Assembly: GCF_900111995.1 (NCBI RefSeq)
Contig: NZ_FOKF01000007.1
Location: 1-64,000 of the forward strand
DNA: 64,000 nt
Origin: Collimonas sp. OK607
Lineage (GTDB): Bacteria; Pseudomonadota; Gammaproteobacteria; Burkholderiales; Burkholderiaceae_D
Reading direction: 5' to 3'
A program made the position numbers and the translations under genes. Numbering within the stretch: position 1 is the first letter of the stretch; each line of letters opens with the position of its first letter. Shown one piece after another: positions 24,962 through 33,663 of the stretch. The notes under the pieces are model-generated. The model saw nothing but the letters and a program-made list of their open reading frames with translations, was not told where the DNA came from and ran no database searches.

Positions 24962-25143
24962 TTAAGGACTCCTGTCTGCCTGCCCGCTCATTCGCTTTTT
25001 GCGGCAATCATCTTGTCGACGGCAACGCCCTGCCCGCCGGCACGCTAATTTCTTATCGGATTGCCTAGTTTCATATTAGCATCTTAGCGGCAACAGTAAA
25101 GATATCCGCTACAAACTTGCGGCCAGAAGCGTCGCTCAGTCGC

Positions 25144-25473
25144 TCAGTCGACCACGAACAGCTTGGCGCCGGTCGTCGTAAAAGACCGGTGCGGCTCGGC
25201 GTCGTCTGCAACCTGATAGCTCATTCCAGCTTGCAGGAAAAACCTGCGGCCATCTTCCAGTTCGGTGTGCAACTCGCCTTCAAGGCAAAACAGGATATGT
25301 CCCTTGGTGCACCAATGGTCGGCCAGATAGCCTGGCGTGTAATCGACCATGCGAACCCGAATCCCGCCGAAGTGACAGGTGCGCCAATACGCCATCCCGG
25401 TTTCGCCTTTGTGCTCGGTGCGCTCAACCGTCTCCCAGTCCGTGGTGCCGAACGGAATATCAGTCATCTTCAT
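25144..25473 (-). CDS. DHCW-motif cupin-fold protein
   Basis: The 109-residue protein is a compact cupin with the name-giving motif D-H-W-C near residues 51-54 (YLADHWCTKGHILFCLEGEL). The start MKMTDIPFGTTDWETVERTE follows GAGGGGC; the frame is open further upstream but those residues are not conserved-looking. Metal ligands are likely His and Glu of the cupin motif. The cytoplasmic function is unknown. It sits between TonB and XdhC on the same strand; a hairpin repeat separates it from XdhC. Confidence 0.8.
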   Translation of the reverse strand: MKMTDIPFGTTDWETVERTEHKGETGMAYWRTCHFGGIRVRMVDYTPGYLADHWCTKGHILFCLEGELHTELEDGRRFFLQAGMSYQVADDAEPHRSFTTTGAKLFVVD

Positions 25474-25539
25474 TTTTTGCCCCTCGCGCTTGTTTGTTTC
25501 TTTCGGTTTTACTGCTTCTGCTTCGTAGTCCACTAAGCA

Positions 25540-25591
25540 GGGTCAGAGTGAAGTTTCGGCGGCAAAACATACCGAAAGTTCACTCTGCCCC
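25540..25591. repeat. GGTCAGAGTGAA-type intergenic inverted repeat
   Basis: Arms at 25541-25559 and 25572-25590 (GGTCAGAGTGAAGTTTCGG and CCGAAAGTTCACTCTGCCC) pair over 17 of 19 positions around a 12-bp loop. It lies wholly between xdhC and the DHCW cupin gene. The sequence looks like a REP-like intergenic palindrome rather than a terminator, since no T tract follows. It differs from the GTAGGGTGGGCA elements in this window. Confidence 0.6.
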
Positions 25592-25620
25592 GGTTAGTTC
25601 GTGCTGCTCGCGGCAGCCAG

Positions 25621-26640
25621 TCAGGGCCGCTCGACCATCCGCAGATCACTGACGCCGTTGTCGCCGTTAGCGCCAATGGCACAACTAGATGGCGACACAG
25701 TCACACTGCCGCGATTGCGCAACATCACCAGTTCGGCCAGTACCGACACCGCAATCTCTGCCGGTGAACGGCTCAGGATAGACAAGCCGATCGGTGCATG
25801 CAAGCGTTCGATTTGCGCGTGGCTTAAATCCAGCATCAGCAGCCGTTCCTTGCGCGCCTCTGTGCTTGCCATCGAGCCGATTGCGCCGACATAGAAAGCG
25901 TCCGTCTTGAGTGCTTCCATCAGCGCCATATCGTCGACTTTGGGATCATGGCTGAGCGTGACGATCACAGTGCGACGGTCAGGCTTGAAAGTCAGCACGG
26001 CATCGTCCGGCATGCCATCCAGCCAGGTCACGCCGTCGGCCTGCCAGTTGCGGCGCTGCTCTTCGCGCGGGTCGTTCAGATAAACTGAAAAATCCAGCGC
26101 GGGCGCCATCTGCGCCAGATATTCGGAGACCTGGCCGGCGCCAATGATCAGCAGGCGCCAGCGCGGGCCGAATACCTGCACCAGTTCTTCTTCATCGAAA
26201 CGTAATGCAAAATCGGCATCGCTGGCTTCGATGCTGGCCTGGCCGCTGCGCATGTTCAGGCGGCGCTGCACCAGATGGCGGCCGGCCACTGCTTCAAGCA
26301 ACGGCGTCAGCGAGGCGGCGTCGGTCAGCGGTTCGATCACCAACTCCAGCGTACCGCCACAAGGCAGGCCAAAGCGGCGCATCTGCTCTGCGCTGATACC
26401 GTAGCGCACCAGTTCGATCTGATGCGGGAAGGCTGCGGAAAAGCGCTGCATCAGGTCGTCTTCGATGCAGCCACCCGATACCGAGCCGGTAAAATCGCCA
26501 TCGTCCGTTATCGCAAACAGTGAACCAAGCGGACGCGGCGCCGAACCCCAGTTGCGCACTACCGTCACCATGGCTACCCGTTTTCCTTGCTGTAGCCAGC
26601 TGACGGCGCTTTTCAATACTTGATAGTCGACTGCGTTCAT
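25621..26640 (-). CDS. XdhC-family maturation factor for molybdenum hydroxylase
   Basis: The 339-residue protein has an XdhC/CoxI domain at the N-terminus (VAMVTVVRNWGSAPRPLGSL, GSVSGGCIEDDL, about 22-65) and an XdhC Rossmann domain further on (LLIIGAGQVSEYLAQMAPAL, about 158-177). Such factors insert or sulfurate the molybdenum cofactor of xanthine-oxidase-family enzymes in the cytoplasm before export. It lies downstream of the cytochrome gene of the molybdenum enzyme on the same strand, separated by a 120-bp repeat element. It is very likely the dedicated chaperone for that enzyme. Confidence 0.9.
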   Translation of the reverse strand: MNAVDYQVLKSAVSWLQQGKRVAMVTVVRNWGSAPRPLGSLFAITDDGDFTGSVSGGCIEDDLMQRFSAAFPHQIELVRYGISAEQMRRFGLPCGGTLELVIEPLTDAASLTPLLEAVAGRHLVQRRLNMRSGQASIEASDADFALRFDEEELVQVFGPRWRLLIIGAGQVSEYLAQMAPALDFSVYLNDPREEQRRNWQADGVTWLDGMPDDAVLTFKPDRRTVIVTLSHDPKVDDMALMEALKTDAFYVGAIGSMASTEARKERLLMLDLSHAQIERLHAPIGLSILSRSPAEIAVSVLAELVMLRNRGSVTVSPSSCAIGANGDNGVSDLRMVERP

Positions 26641-26711
26641 GGCATACCTGATCTCATTTGATACTTATCAGTGTAGTGAAAAACAAGATCGGCTGCTCGC
26701 ACGACCTAGGA

Positions 26712-26831
26712 CGTAGGGTGGACACATCGTGCCCACGCGTGACTGCGATAACCGGAGTCCACATCCGTCCGACACCGAATCGGCATGAATGTGAAGTAGC
26801 TCCAGCGTGGGCACGATGTGCCCACCCTACG
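26712..26831. repeat. GTAGGGTGGGCA-type double-hairpin element, copy 1
   Basis: The 120-bp element has arms at 26712-26738 and 26805-26831 that are reverse complements except for one base (GGTGGACAC against GTGCCCACC). Each arm is itself a small hairpin with private inner bases CATCGTG/CACGATG. The core reads GCGATAACCGGAGT and is shared with copies 3 and 4. It fills the gap between the cytochrome stop (26837) and xdhC start (26640), inside a probable operon. Confidence 0.85.
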
Positions 26832-26836
26832 CGTAC

Positions 26837-28117
26837 TTAATGTGCCGTCGTCAGCCGCATCGCCTTGATACGATCCGGCGTGATGTCGGCCGCCCGGCCG
26901 CCCCAGGTCGCGCGCAGGAAATTGGTCAATTGCGCCAGTTCCTTGTCGCTCAGCTGGCCGCTGAAAGAGGGCATGTCCTGCAGACTTTCGGTGCCAGGGA
27001 ATTTTTGCGCCTCGATTCCATCCAGCATCGCTACGATCAAGTTATGCGGATCGGCATTGCGTACCGTCGAATTGCCCTTCATCGCCACCGCCACGTGCGG
27101 CTTGCCGTCGCCCTGGAAGCCATGGCAACCGGCACATACAGCTGTGTACAAGCGCCTGCCGGCATCCAGTTCAGTCGCATCTGCGGTGATGGTCTTGACT
27201 GGTTCCGGCGGCACCGGTTTGTCGCCCATCAGATAGGTGGTGACCGCGATCAGATCTTCCTTGCTCAGATACTGCGTACTCAGATGCACCACAGGGAACA
27301 TCTCGCCGTATGCCGAACCCTGAGGGGCGATACCGGTCGAGAAAAAGGTTTGCAGATCCGCGGCAGTCCAGCCCACCGCCGCCAAACCGGCAGGCGTGAT
27401 ATTCGGCGCTGCAACGCGACCGAGGGCGGCCCCGGTCAGTGGCTTGGACAAATCGAGCTGACCGAAGACACCGCGTGGCGAATGGCATTCCGCACAGTGG
27501 CCGAGCGCATTGCTCAGATACTGGCCGCGCAGCCACGCCGGCGACTGGCCGGTTGAAGCGTCAGTCAGCGAATTCTTCAGGAACGGTACGTTCCAGAACA
27601 TCATGCCGAAGCGCATGTTGTACGGGAATTTCAGGTCCGCTTCCTTGCTAGGCACCGCGACTGGCTTTTGCTGCATCAGGTAGGCGTAGATGGCGTCGCT
27701 GTCGGCGCGCGTCATCGAACGATACGAGGTGTACGGCATAGCCGGGTACAGATGCTTGTCCGGCGTCACGCCATCATGCAAAGCCTTATAAAACTGATCA
27801 GCGCTCCATTTGCCGATGCCGTGCTGCTTGTCCGGCGTGATGTTGGAGCCGTAGAATTTACCGAACGGCGAAGCCAGTTCGACTCCGCCGGCGAATGCTG
27901 CGCCGGTGGTAGTAGTGTGGCAGGCAGCGCAATCGGCGGCTTTGGTCAGGTAGCGCCCAAGGGCCAGCTGATCGGCGCTGCCAGGCTTGACTGTGCTTTG
28001 GCTGGTGGCCTGGGCAGCAGAACTGCTGCCGCCATCGCAAGCCGCCAGCAACGCGGCCGCCAGCAGCGGAGCACCCGCAATGCGCAATGCATTACGGAAA
28101 TATCGGGCCTTAGTCAT
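26837..28117 (-). CDS. Tri-heme c-type cytochrome lipoprotein subunit of the molybdenum hydroxylase
   Basis: The 426-residue protein has a lipoprotein signal (APLLAAALLAAC, Cys27) and three c-heme motifs, C63-AAC-H67, C208-AEC-H212 and C328-AGC-H332. It resembles the cytochrome subunit of periplasmic alcohol/aldehyde dehydrogenases. It would accept electrons from the [2Fe-2S] subunit and pass them to the respiratory chain. Its ATG at 28117 shares one base with the stop of the upstream gene, so translation is coupled. An open frame continues upstream but overlaps that gene and is not used. Confidence 0.9.
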   Translation of the reverse strand: MTKARYFRNALRIAGAPLLAAALLAACDGGSSSAAQATSQSTVKPGSADQLALGRYLTKAADCAACHTTTTGAAFAGGVELASPFGKFYGSNITPDKQHGIGKWSADQFYKALHDGVTPDKHLYPAMPYTSYRSMTRADSDAIYAYLMQQKPVAVPSKEADLKFPYNMRFGMMFWNVPFLKNSLTDASTGQSPAWLRGQYLSNALGHCAECHSPRGVFGQLDLSKPLTGAALGRVAAPNITPAGLAAVGWTAADLQTFFSTGIAPQGSAYGEMFPVVHLSTQYLSKEDLIAVTTYLMGDKPVPPEPVKTITADATELDAGRRLYTAVCAGCHGFQGDGKPHVAVAMKGNSTVRNADPHNLIVAMLDGIEAQKFPGTESLQDMPSFSGQLSDKELAQLTNFLRATWGGRAADITPDRIKAMRLTTAH

Positions 28118-28668
28118 CACTTGGCATCCTTTACCAGTCCTGGCGTTGTCAGCGCCACTTCCTTGACCGCTTCGAAGTAGCGCACATAACCGGTGCAACG
28201 GCAGATATGATCGTTCAATCCGTCGGTGATAGCCTGATCGAGCTGATCCTTGCCGATCGGCTGGCGCTTCAATTTTTCCAGCAGTACCGTGGCCGCATTA
28301 ACGAACCCCGGGGTGCAGTAGCCGCACTGGAAGCTGTAATGCTCAAGGAATTTCTGCTGGATCGGCGACAACGCAACCACCTCACCCTGCTCGTTGCGCT
28401 GGGCGTGGCCTTCCACGGTACGTACTTTCTTGCCTTCAAAAAAATGCGCTCCGGTGATGCAGGAACGCACTTCTTCGCTGGTGCCGTCCGGCTTGTCGAG
28501 AATCACCACGCAAGCGCGGCAGATGCCCTGCCCGCAGCCCAGGCGCGAGCCGGTCAGGTCCAGGTATTCATGCAGGAAATCGATCATCATGATGCCGTCC
28601 GGCACCGGCACCGGGCCGACCGGCTTGCCGTTGATATGCATGGTGATGGGGTGGATAGTCATGCTCAT
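28117..28668 (-). CDS. (2Fe-2S)-binding subunit of xanthine-oxidase-family enzyme
   Basis: The 183-residue protein has an N-terminal plant-type ferredoxin domain with Cys45, Cys50, Cys53 (GCGQGICRAC) and Cys70, and a C-terminal helical [2Fe-2S] domain with Cys115, Cys118 (CGYC) and Cys156, Cys158 (CRCTGY). All eight ligands of the two clusters are present. It carries electrons from molybdopterin to the cytochrome. It overlaps the molybdenum subunit by 4 bp. It has no signal of its own and is probably exported together with the Tat-tagged large subunit. Confidence 0.93.
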   Translation of the reverse strand: MSMTIHPITMHINGKPVGPVPVPDGIMMIDFLHEYLDLTGSRLGCGQGICRACVVILDKPDGTSEEVRSCITGAHFFEGKKVRTVEGHAQRNEQGEVVALSPIQQKFLEHYSFQCGYCTPGFVNAATVLLEKLKRQPIGKDQLDQAITDGLNDHICRCTGYVRYFEAVKEVALTTPGLVKDAK

Positions 28669-31493
28669 GCCAGAGCCTCCTGAATTTTTTGTTGAGTTAC
28701 CGGCAGATCGGTGAAGCGATGGCCGATGGCGTGGGCGATGCCGTTGACGATGGCGCCGACTACCGGAATCATCACCACTTCGGCGATGCCTTTGGGTGGA
28801 TCGGTCTCGGTCAGCGGCGGCAGCACCTCGCCGGTTTGGGTCCAGACCGCGACATCCTTGGCGCGCGGCAGTTCGTAGCGATTGAAGTTCCAGCTGCCGT
28901 TGCCCGGGCCGTCTTCATAGAGCGGCAGAAATTCGTGCAAGGCGTGGCCGATGCCCATCGCCAAACCGCCCTGCAACTGTCCTGAGACCAGTTGCGGCGA
29001 TAGCTGGTTGCCGCATTCCATGATCGAGTGATGTGTCAGCAACTCGACCTTGCCGCTGGCTTCGTGCACCGCCAGTTCGACCAGTGTGCCGACTGCGCTG
29101 TAGTAAGTCACGGCGGCGTTATTGCGCTGGGTCGGCGGGATGAATACCTTCTTGCGGTTGAGTACTTCATAACCGCCGGCGGTGCTCATCTTGGCCTTGC
29201 GCGTCTTGTCGGCGCCGTCGCCATAATGCACCGACAAACCGTCAAGTGGAATCCGCACCACATTGCCGAGAATCTCGAACTCGGCTTCAGTCCATTGCCA
29301 GCGATTGAAGACGTGCACGGTGGCGCCTGTCACCAGTCCCAGCTCATGGGCTTTCTTCACCAATTGGTCATAAGGCAGCGCTTCCAGGCCTGCAGCGGAC
29401 AGCTTGCCGTCGACCCAGCGTGCATCTTCAACCCGCACCACCAGCGGTGCCGCCTGGCCACCGCCGATGCCTGTGCTCCAGATCGCCATCGCTGCCGGCC
29501 ACAGGCCGTGCATGAAGACCACCCGCGCCGCTTCTCGCGTGCTGTGGGTAAAGTAGAAAGCCGAATTGGTAGCGCTGGATGGCGAGACATATCCCGGCGA
29601 CCAGCGCGGATTGGCCGCCAGCTTGTCTTGCTCGGCCTGGCTCATGATGTAAGGATCGCCACTGGTGACCACTGGCAAATCGCCCCAGTCGGTGATTGAG
29701 GTGCGCACTTCATGTGCCGGCTTGCCCAGCCATTTGGCGCAGGCGAGCGCTTGCGAGGTTGACATGCCGGTACCGATTTCGGCGCCGCTGTGCGACAGGT
29801 GAATCTGGCCGTCGGCGCCGATTTCCACCTTGGCGAACGAGGTCTCGGCGCCGGTGCCGAAATCCTTCTGTACGCAGGCAAAGCCGACACCGTAGCGATA
29901 ACCGGGATGACCGGCTTCGTACTCCGTTTTTTTCTTGGCGCGATTGATCCACAAAGGATGGTTCTTGGCCTTCTGCAGCACCTCGTCAACCCGGATCGCG
30001 CCGGCAGGAATCGCTCCCTGGGTATTTTTCATGCCAGAACGCAGCGCATTCGTCAGACGAAAATCGATGGCGTCGAGACCAAGCTTTTCTGCCATTTCAT
30101 CGATCATCATCTCGGTCGCCGCCATGCTTTGCAGCGTGCCGTAGCCGCGCGCGGAACCGGCATCAATTGCACGGGTTGCGATGGCGACAGCGGCCAGGTC
30201 GTTTTTCGGGAAATAGTAAATCGATTGCGCTGCGGTAGCACCCACCATCGCCACCGATGGCGAGAAATTGGCGCGACCGCCGCCATTGGCTTCGAACTCA
30301 CCCTTGAACGATTGCAGCAGACCGGTCTTGCGATCGACCGCGATGCGGTAATGCATCTTGAAGGCGTGACGCTTGATGGAAGTCTGGAACTGTTCGTAGC
30401 GATCATTCGCCAGCCGTACCGGTTTGCCATCGGCATAGAGCGAGGTCACCAGGCCGTAGAACGGGAAATTGTAATGATCCTTGGAGCCGTAACCGACCGT
30501 GTAGCAAGGATGGAGGAATAGCTGCTTGAGCGGAAATTTGCCCTTCTTCATCATCTCGATGGCGCTCTCCACCACTTCGCTTGGCGACTGGGTCGGCACC
30601 ACCATGTGCAGGGCCTGGTTGGCGCTGTCGTACCAGCAATTGGCGTTGTCCGGTTCCAGCGCCGCGGTATCTACCGACTGCGTGCTGTAGTCGCGTTCCA
30701 TGACCAGCCAGTCGGCCGGCGGGTGATCCAGCTGATCCTGGATCTGGGCGGCGTAAAACATGCCCTGCTCGCCCAGCTTGCCGTGTTCCTGGCCGTCCGG
30801 CCATACCGACTGGTGCTTGCGCATCATGCTCGGGAATACCGGCGCATTCTTCAGGCTGGAGAAAACGTCATCGTCGAACGATGTCGCACCGCCTACCCGC
30901 ACGAAGCGGAACGTGCCCCAGGGATCGCGTTCCAGCGGGCCGGTGACCGGGCCGTACTGGATGATTTCATCCTTGAACTGCAGCTTGTCTTTGGCAAAAC
31001 GGAAACGGGCGAAATCGTTATAGATCAGGATCGCCACGGCATGTCCCAGGTAGGCCGGCGTCTTACCGGCCGGCAGCAACATGTCTTCACCGTAAAACGC
31101 CGGGAAAGCCACCCCGTCACGCACCAGATCGTCGGCAGTGACTACCCGGTCCGGCTTCAATTCGTCGCCGAGCAATCCCAGGTCGAAGCCGAGGAAAGTG
31201 CGGTCGGCCTTGGTGGCGCGCAGGATGAATGCATGCGCTTGCTGGTTCGGCCAGTGCGGCATGTCGCGTGCGCGTACGTCGCGTGCGAAGACCTTGGCAC
31301 CGGTTACCTTGGCAATACCATCAATACGGAATTTGACCTGGCCGTTGCTGCTATCCCACTGGATGGGCGTCAGGATTTTTTCTTCAAACAAGGCAGCAAA
31401 CGCTTTGCCACCGATAGGCGCTACGTAAACCGATACGCCGGCCACTACGCTAGCCTTCAAAAAACTACGACGCGAAAGGTCGAGTTTTGTCAT
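28665..31493 (-). CDS. Periplasmic molybdopterin-binding subunit, xanthine-oxidase family
   Basis: The 942-residue protein has a twin-arginine signal (S7-R-R-S-F-L-K) and an alanine-ending stretch APIGGKAFA, so it is exported folded by Tat. Ald_Xan_dh_C-type regions follow: an N-terminal domain (about 48-160) and MoCoBD domains. GTGMSTSQALACAKWLG and ECGNQLSPQLVSGQLQGGLA are typical cofactor-binding blocks. It probably oxidises an aldehyde or N-heterocycle by hydroxylation (isoquinoline-1-oxidoreductase/aldehyde-oxidase-like). Together with the [2Fe-2S] subunit, cytochrome and XdhC it makes a complete system. GAGGAG precedes the ATG. Substrate is unknown. Confidence 0.92.
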   Translation of the reverse strand: MTKLDLSRRSFLKASVVAGVSVYVAPIGGKAFAALFEEKILTPIQWDSSNGQVKFRIDGIAKVTGAKVFARDVRARDMPHWPNQQAHAFILRATKADRTFLGFDLGLLGDELKPDRVVTADDLVRDGVAFPAFYGEDMLLPAGKTPAYLGHAVAILIYNDFARFRFAKDKLQFKDEIIQYGPVTGPLERDPWGTFRFVRVGGATSFDDDVFSSLKNAPVFPSMMRKHQSVWPDGQEHGKLGEQGMFYAAQIQDQLDHPPADWLVMERDYSTQSVDTAALEPDNANCWYDSANQALHMVVPTQSPSEVVESAIEMMKKGKFPLKQLFLHPCYTVGYGSKDHYNFPFYGLVTSLYADGKPVRLANDRYEQFQTSIKRHAFKMHYRIAVDRKTGLLQSFKGEFEANGGGRANFSPSVAMVGATAAQSIYYFPKNDLAAVAIATRAIDAGSARGYGTLQSMAATEMMIDEMAEKLGLDAIDFRLTNALRSGMKNTQGAIPAGAIRVDEVLQKAKNHPLWINRAKKKTEYEAGHPGYRYGVGFACVQKDFGTGAETSFAKVEIGADGQIHLSHSGAEIGTGMSTSQALACAKWLGKPAHEVRTSITDWGDLPVVTSGDPYIMSQAEQDKLAANPRWSPGYVSPSSATNSAFYFTHSTREAARVVFMHGLWPAAMAIWSTGIGGGQAAPLVVRVEDARWVDGKLSAAGLEALPYDQLVKKAHELGLVTGATVHVFNRWQWTEAEFEILGNVVRIPLDGLSVHYGDGADKTRKAKMSTAGGYEVLNRKKVFIPPTQRNNAAVTYYSAVGTLVELAVHEASGKVELLTHHSIMECGNQLSPQLVSGQLQGGLAMGIGHALHEFLPLYEDGPGNGSWNFNRYELPRAKDVAVWTQTGEVLPPLTETDPPKGIAEVVMIPVVGAIVNGIAHAIGHRFTDLPVTQQKIQEALA

Positions 31494-31809
31494 TTATTTC
31501 TCCTCAAAAGCCAAGGAGCAACCCAACCGTTGTTCGCTAGCGGTTGTTACAGATGCTCATCGGATCCATCAAAAGCCCCTGCCGGGCATTCATCTGGGGG
31601 TCGGCATTGTAAAACATTGGAGAACTAGCAACATAATCAGTTTGACATGTTGAGAATAGATGATTTGATGGCTTTCGTAATGCGTTTTGTACCTATTTTA
31701 CTGAAATAATTATTAAAACAATTATTTAAATAATTGTTAAAAATATATGATTGCGACCGGCTTTTTACTCGAAAGTAAATCAATTACCGGTACGCGATCG
31801 CAGCACTGC
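31494..31809. other. AT-rich intergenic with a 22-bp palindrome
   Basis: This 316-bp region holds no gene. It lies upstream of the molybdenum-enzyme operon and downstream of the ABC permease stop. A perfect palindrome AACAATTATTT/AAATAATTGTT is at 31717-31738, in a run of A and T from about 31690 to 31750. It could be an operator, promoter upstream region or DNA-curvature tract. No transcription-terminator hairpin with a T run is seen. Confidence 0.6.
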
Positions 31810-32661
31810 TCACAAACGCTCAGTTTCGCCGCTCTTGGGTTGCCACTTCATCAAGCGTTTCTCAATCATCCCCACCACCGTATCAAGCACCAGCGCAAAG
31901 GCGGTCAGCACCAGAATTCCGGCAAACACGGTATTGATATCGAACGCGCCTTCAGCCTGCAAGATCAGATAGCCGACACCGCGTGCCGAACCAAGGTACT
32001 CACCGACGATGACACCGACAAAAGCCAGTCCGACCGACGTATGCAGGCTGGAAAACACCCAGGAGGTAGCTGACGGCAGGTAAACCGTGCGCAACAGCTG
32101 GCGCTGGTTAGCGCCCAGCATGCGGGCATTGGCAAGCACCACCGGGCTGACTTCCTTGACACCTTGATAGACGTTGAAAAATACGATGAAAAATACCAGC
32201 GTCACCGCCAGCGCCACCTTGGACCAGATGCCAAGCCCGAACCACATCGCAAAAATCGGCGCCAGGATCACCCGCGGCATCGCGTTGGACGCTTTGATGT
32301 AAGGATCCAGAATGGCGGAAGTCAAAGGCGACAGAGCCAGCCATAGCCCGACCGCAAGACCGAATACCGTACCTATGCCGAACGCCAGCATGGTCTCGGT
32401 CAGTGTGATCAGCAGGTGCGAATAAATCTCCGCCGGGAACGTCATGGTGAACCAGGTGTGGTCGCCGAAACCGACTTCCAGCGAACCGCTGCCGACCGTA
32501 AACCACTGCCAGACACGTTGCAGCACCTTGATCGGCTCACCAAAGAAAAATGCCGTTTGCGGATTGCGCGTCGCCAGGTGCCAGATGATGAAAAATATCA
32601 CCAGCACCAAGGCTTGATATACCCGCAGATTCTTATAATTCGGCTTGATGGCTTTCCACAT
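31810..32661 (-). CDS. ABC transporter permease, nitrate/sulfonate/taurine type
   Basis: The 283-residue protein is a BPD_transp_1 permease with about six membrane helices, the first near 20-32 (LVLVIFFIIWHLA). The EAA-like coupling loop includes YQGVKEVSPVVLANARMLGA (about 165-184). It forms the channel of an importer with the ATPase and binding protein upstream. It is the last gene of the operon, about 60 bp after the ATPase stop. Confidence 0.9.
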   Translation of the reverse strand: MWKAIKPNYKNLRVYQALVLVIFFIIWHLATRNPQTAFFFGEPIKVLQRVWQWFTVGSGSLEVGFGDHTWFTMTFPAEIYSHLLITLTETMLAFGIGTVFGLAVGLWLALSPLTSAILDPYIKASNAMPRVILAPIFAMWFGLGIWSKVALAVTLVFFIVFFNVYQGVKEVSPVVLANARMLGANQRQLLRTVYLPSATSWVFSSLHTSVGLAFVGVIVGEYLGSARGVGYLILQAEGAFDINTVFAGILVLTAFALVLDTVVGMIEKRLMKWQPKSGETERL

Positions 32662-32720
32662 GGTTCCGCTTTACCTTCGTTATCTATTCTTGTTATTCCA
32701 GATTGCACCGCTCTGAGCTT

Positions 32721-33530
32721 CTAAGCGACTTTCTTTTGCTGCTGGTAACCCTTCAGCACTTCATCCCGCAGCACGCTCCAGATCTGCTGATGCAGCTCGA
32801 CAAAACGGGGCTCGTTACGGATTTCAGCCACATCGCGCGGACGCGGTAAATCAATCACGAACTCACCTATCGGATGGGTTCCCGGCCCGGCTGACAGCAC
32901 TACCACCCGGTCCGACATGGCGATCGCCTCATCCAGGTCGTGGGTGATGAACAGTACCGCTTTGCGTTTGGCGCTCCATAATTCCAGCACTTCGTTTTCC
33001 ATCAGTTGCCGGGTCTGGATATCCAATGCCGAAAACGGCTCATCCATCAAAATGATGTCAGGATCGAGAATCAAGGTCTGCGCCAGCGCCACCCGCTTGC
33101 GCATGCCGCCCGAGAGTTGATGCGGATAACGATCGCCGAAGCCTTGCAGGCCGACTCGCGCCAGCCATTCTTCGCCCAACTGGCGCGCCTTGGCTTCATC
33201 GGTTTCCCGATACTGCAAGCCGGCAATGACATTCTGCAGCGCACTGCGCCACGGCATCAGCGCTTCGGCCTGGAACATGTAACCGGCACGGCGATTGATG
33301 CCAACCAGCGGCTCGCCAAACACCTTGACGCTGCCGGATGAAGGCTGCAGCAAACCGGCGCCGACATTCAGCAAGGTCGATTTACCGCAGCCGGTCGGCC
33401 CGACCACGGAAACGAATTCGCCCGGCGCAATCGACAAATTGGTGTCAGCGACTGCGGTGTAACGCTGGGAGCGATCGTCTTTGGAGATGAAGGTGCAACT
33501 GACGTTGTCGAGATGGAGGGCTGGAATCAT
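32721..33530 (-). CDS. ABC transporter ATP-binding protein, nitrate/sulfonate/taurine type
   Basis: The 269-residue ATPase has Walker A GPTGCGKST (about 44-52), the signature LSGGMRKRVALAQ, and Walker B ILMDEPFSALD. It resembles SsuB/TauB/NrtD-like ATPases. The ATG at 33530 (MIPALHLDNVS) is chosen because residues further upstream in the same frame come from the repeat element at 33563-33658 and from no known domain. It powers import with the downstream permease. Confidence 0.92.
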   Translation of the reverse strand: MIPALHLDNVSCTFISKDDRSQRYTAVADTNLSIAPGEFVSVVGPTGCGKSTLLNVGAGLLQPSSGSVKVFGEPLVGINRRAGYMFQAEALMPWRSALQNVIAGLQYRETDEAKARQLGEEWLARVGLQGFGDRYPHQLSGGMRKRVALAQTLILDPDIILMDEPFSALDIQTRQLMENEVLELWSAKRKAVLFITHDLDEAIAMSDRVVVLSAGPGTHPIGEFVIDLPRPRDVAEIRNEPRFVELHQQIWSVLRDEVLKGYQQQKKVA

Positions 33531-33562
33531 GAGAGTGGGGATTGGCTTGTTACTGCTGGCTG

Positions 33563-33658
33563 GCAGGGTGGGCAAGTTTTTTTGCCCACGCGTTATCGAG
33601 ACGAGCATGACGACGAATTTGAGGTCACGCGTGGGCAAAAGAAACTTGCCCACCCTAC
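33563..33658. repeat. GTAGGGTGGGCA-type double-hairpin element, copy 2
   Basis: The element spans the whole spacer between the binding-protein stop (33664) and the ATPase start (33530). Its arms are about 30 bp (AGGGTGGGCAAG...GCCCACGCGT and reverse), matching except for one inserted base in the A run, with private inner bases AAGTTTTTTTG. The core of about 35 bp differs from copies 1 and 4. It lies inside a probable operon. Confidence 0.8.
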
Positions 33659-33663
33659 CCGTA

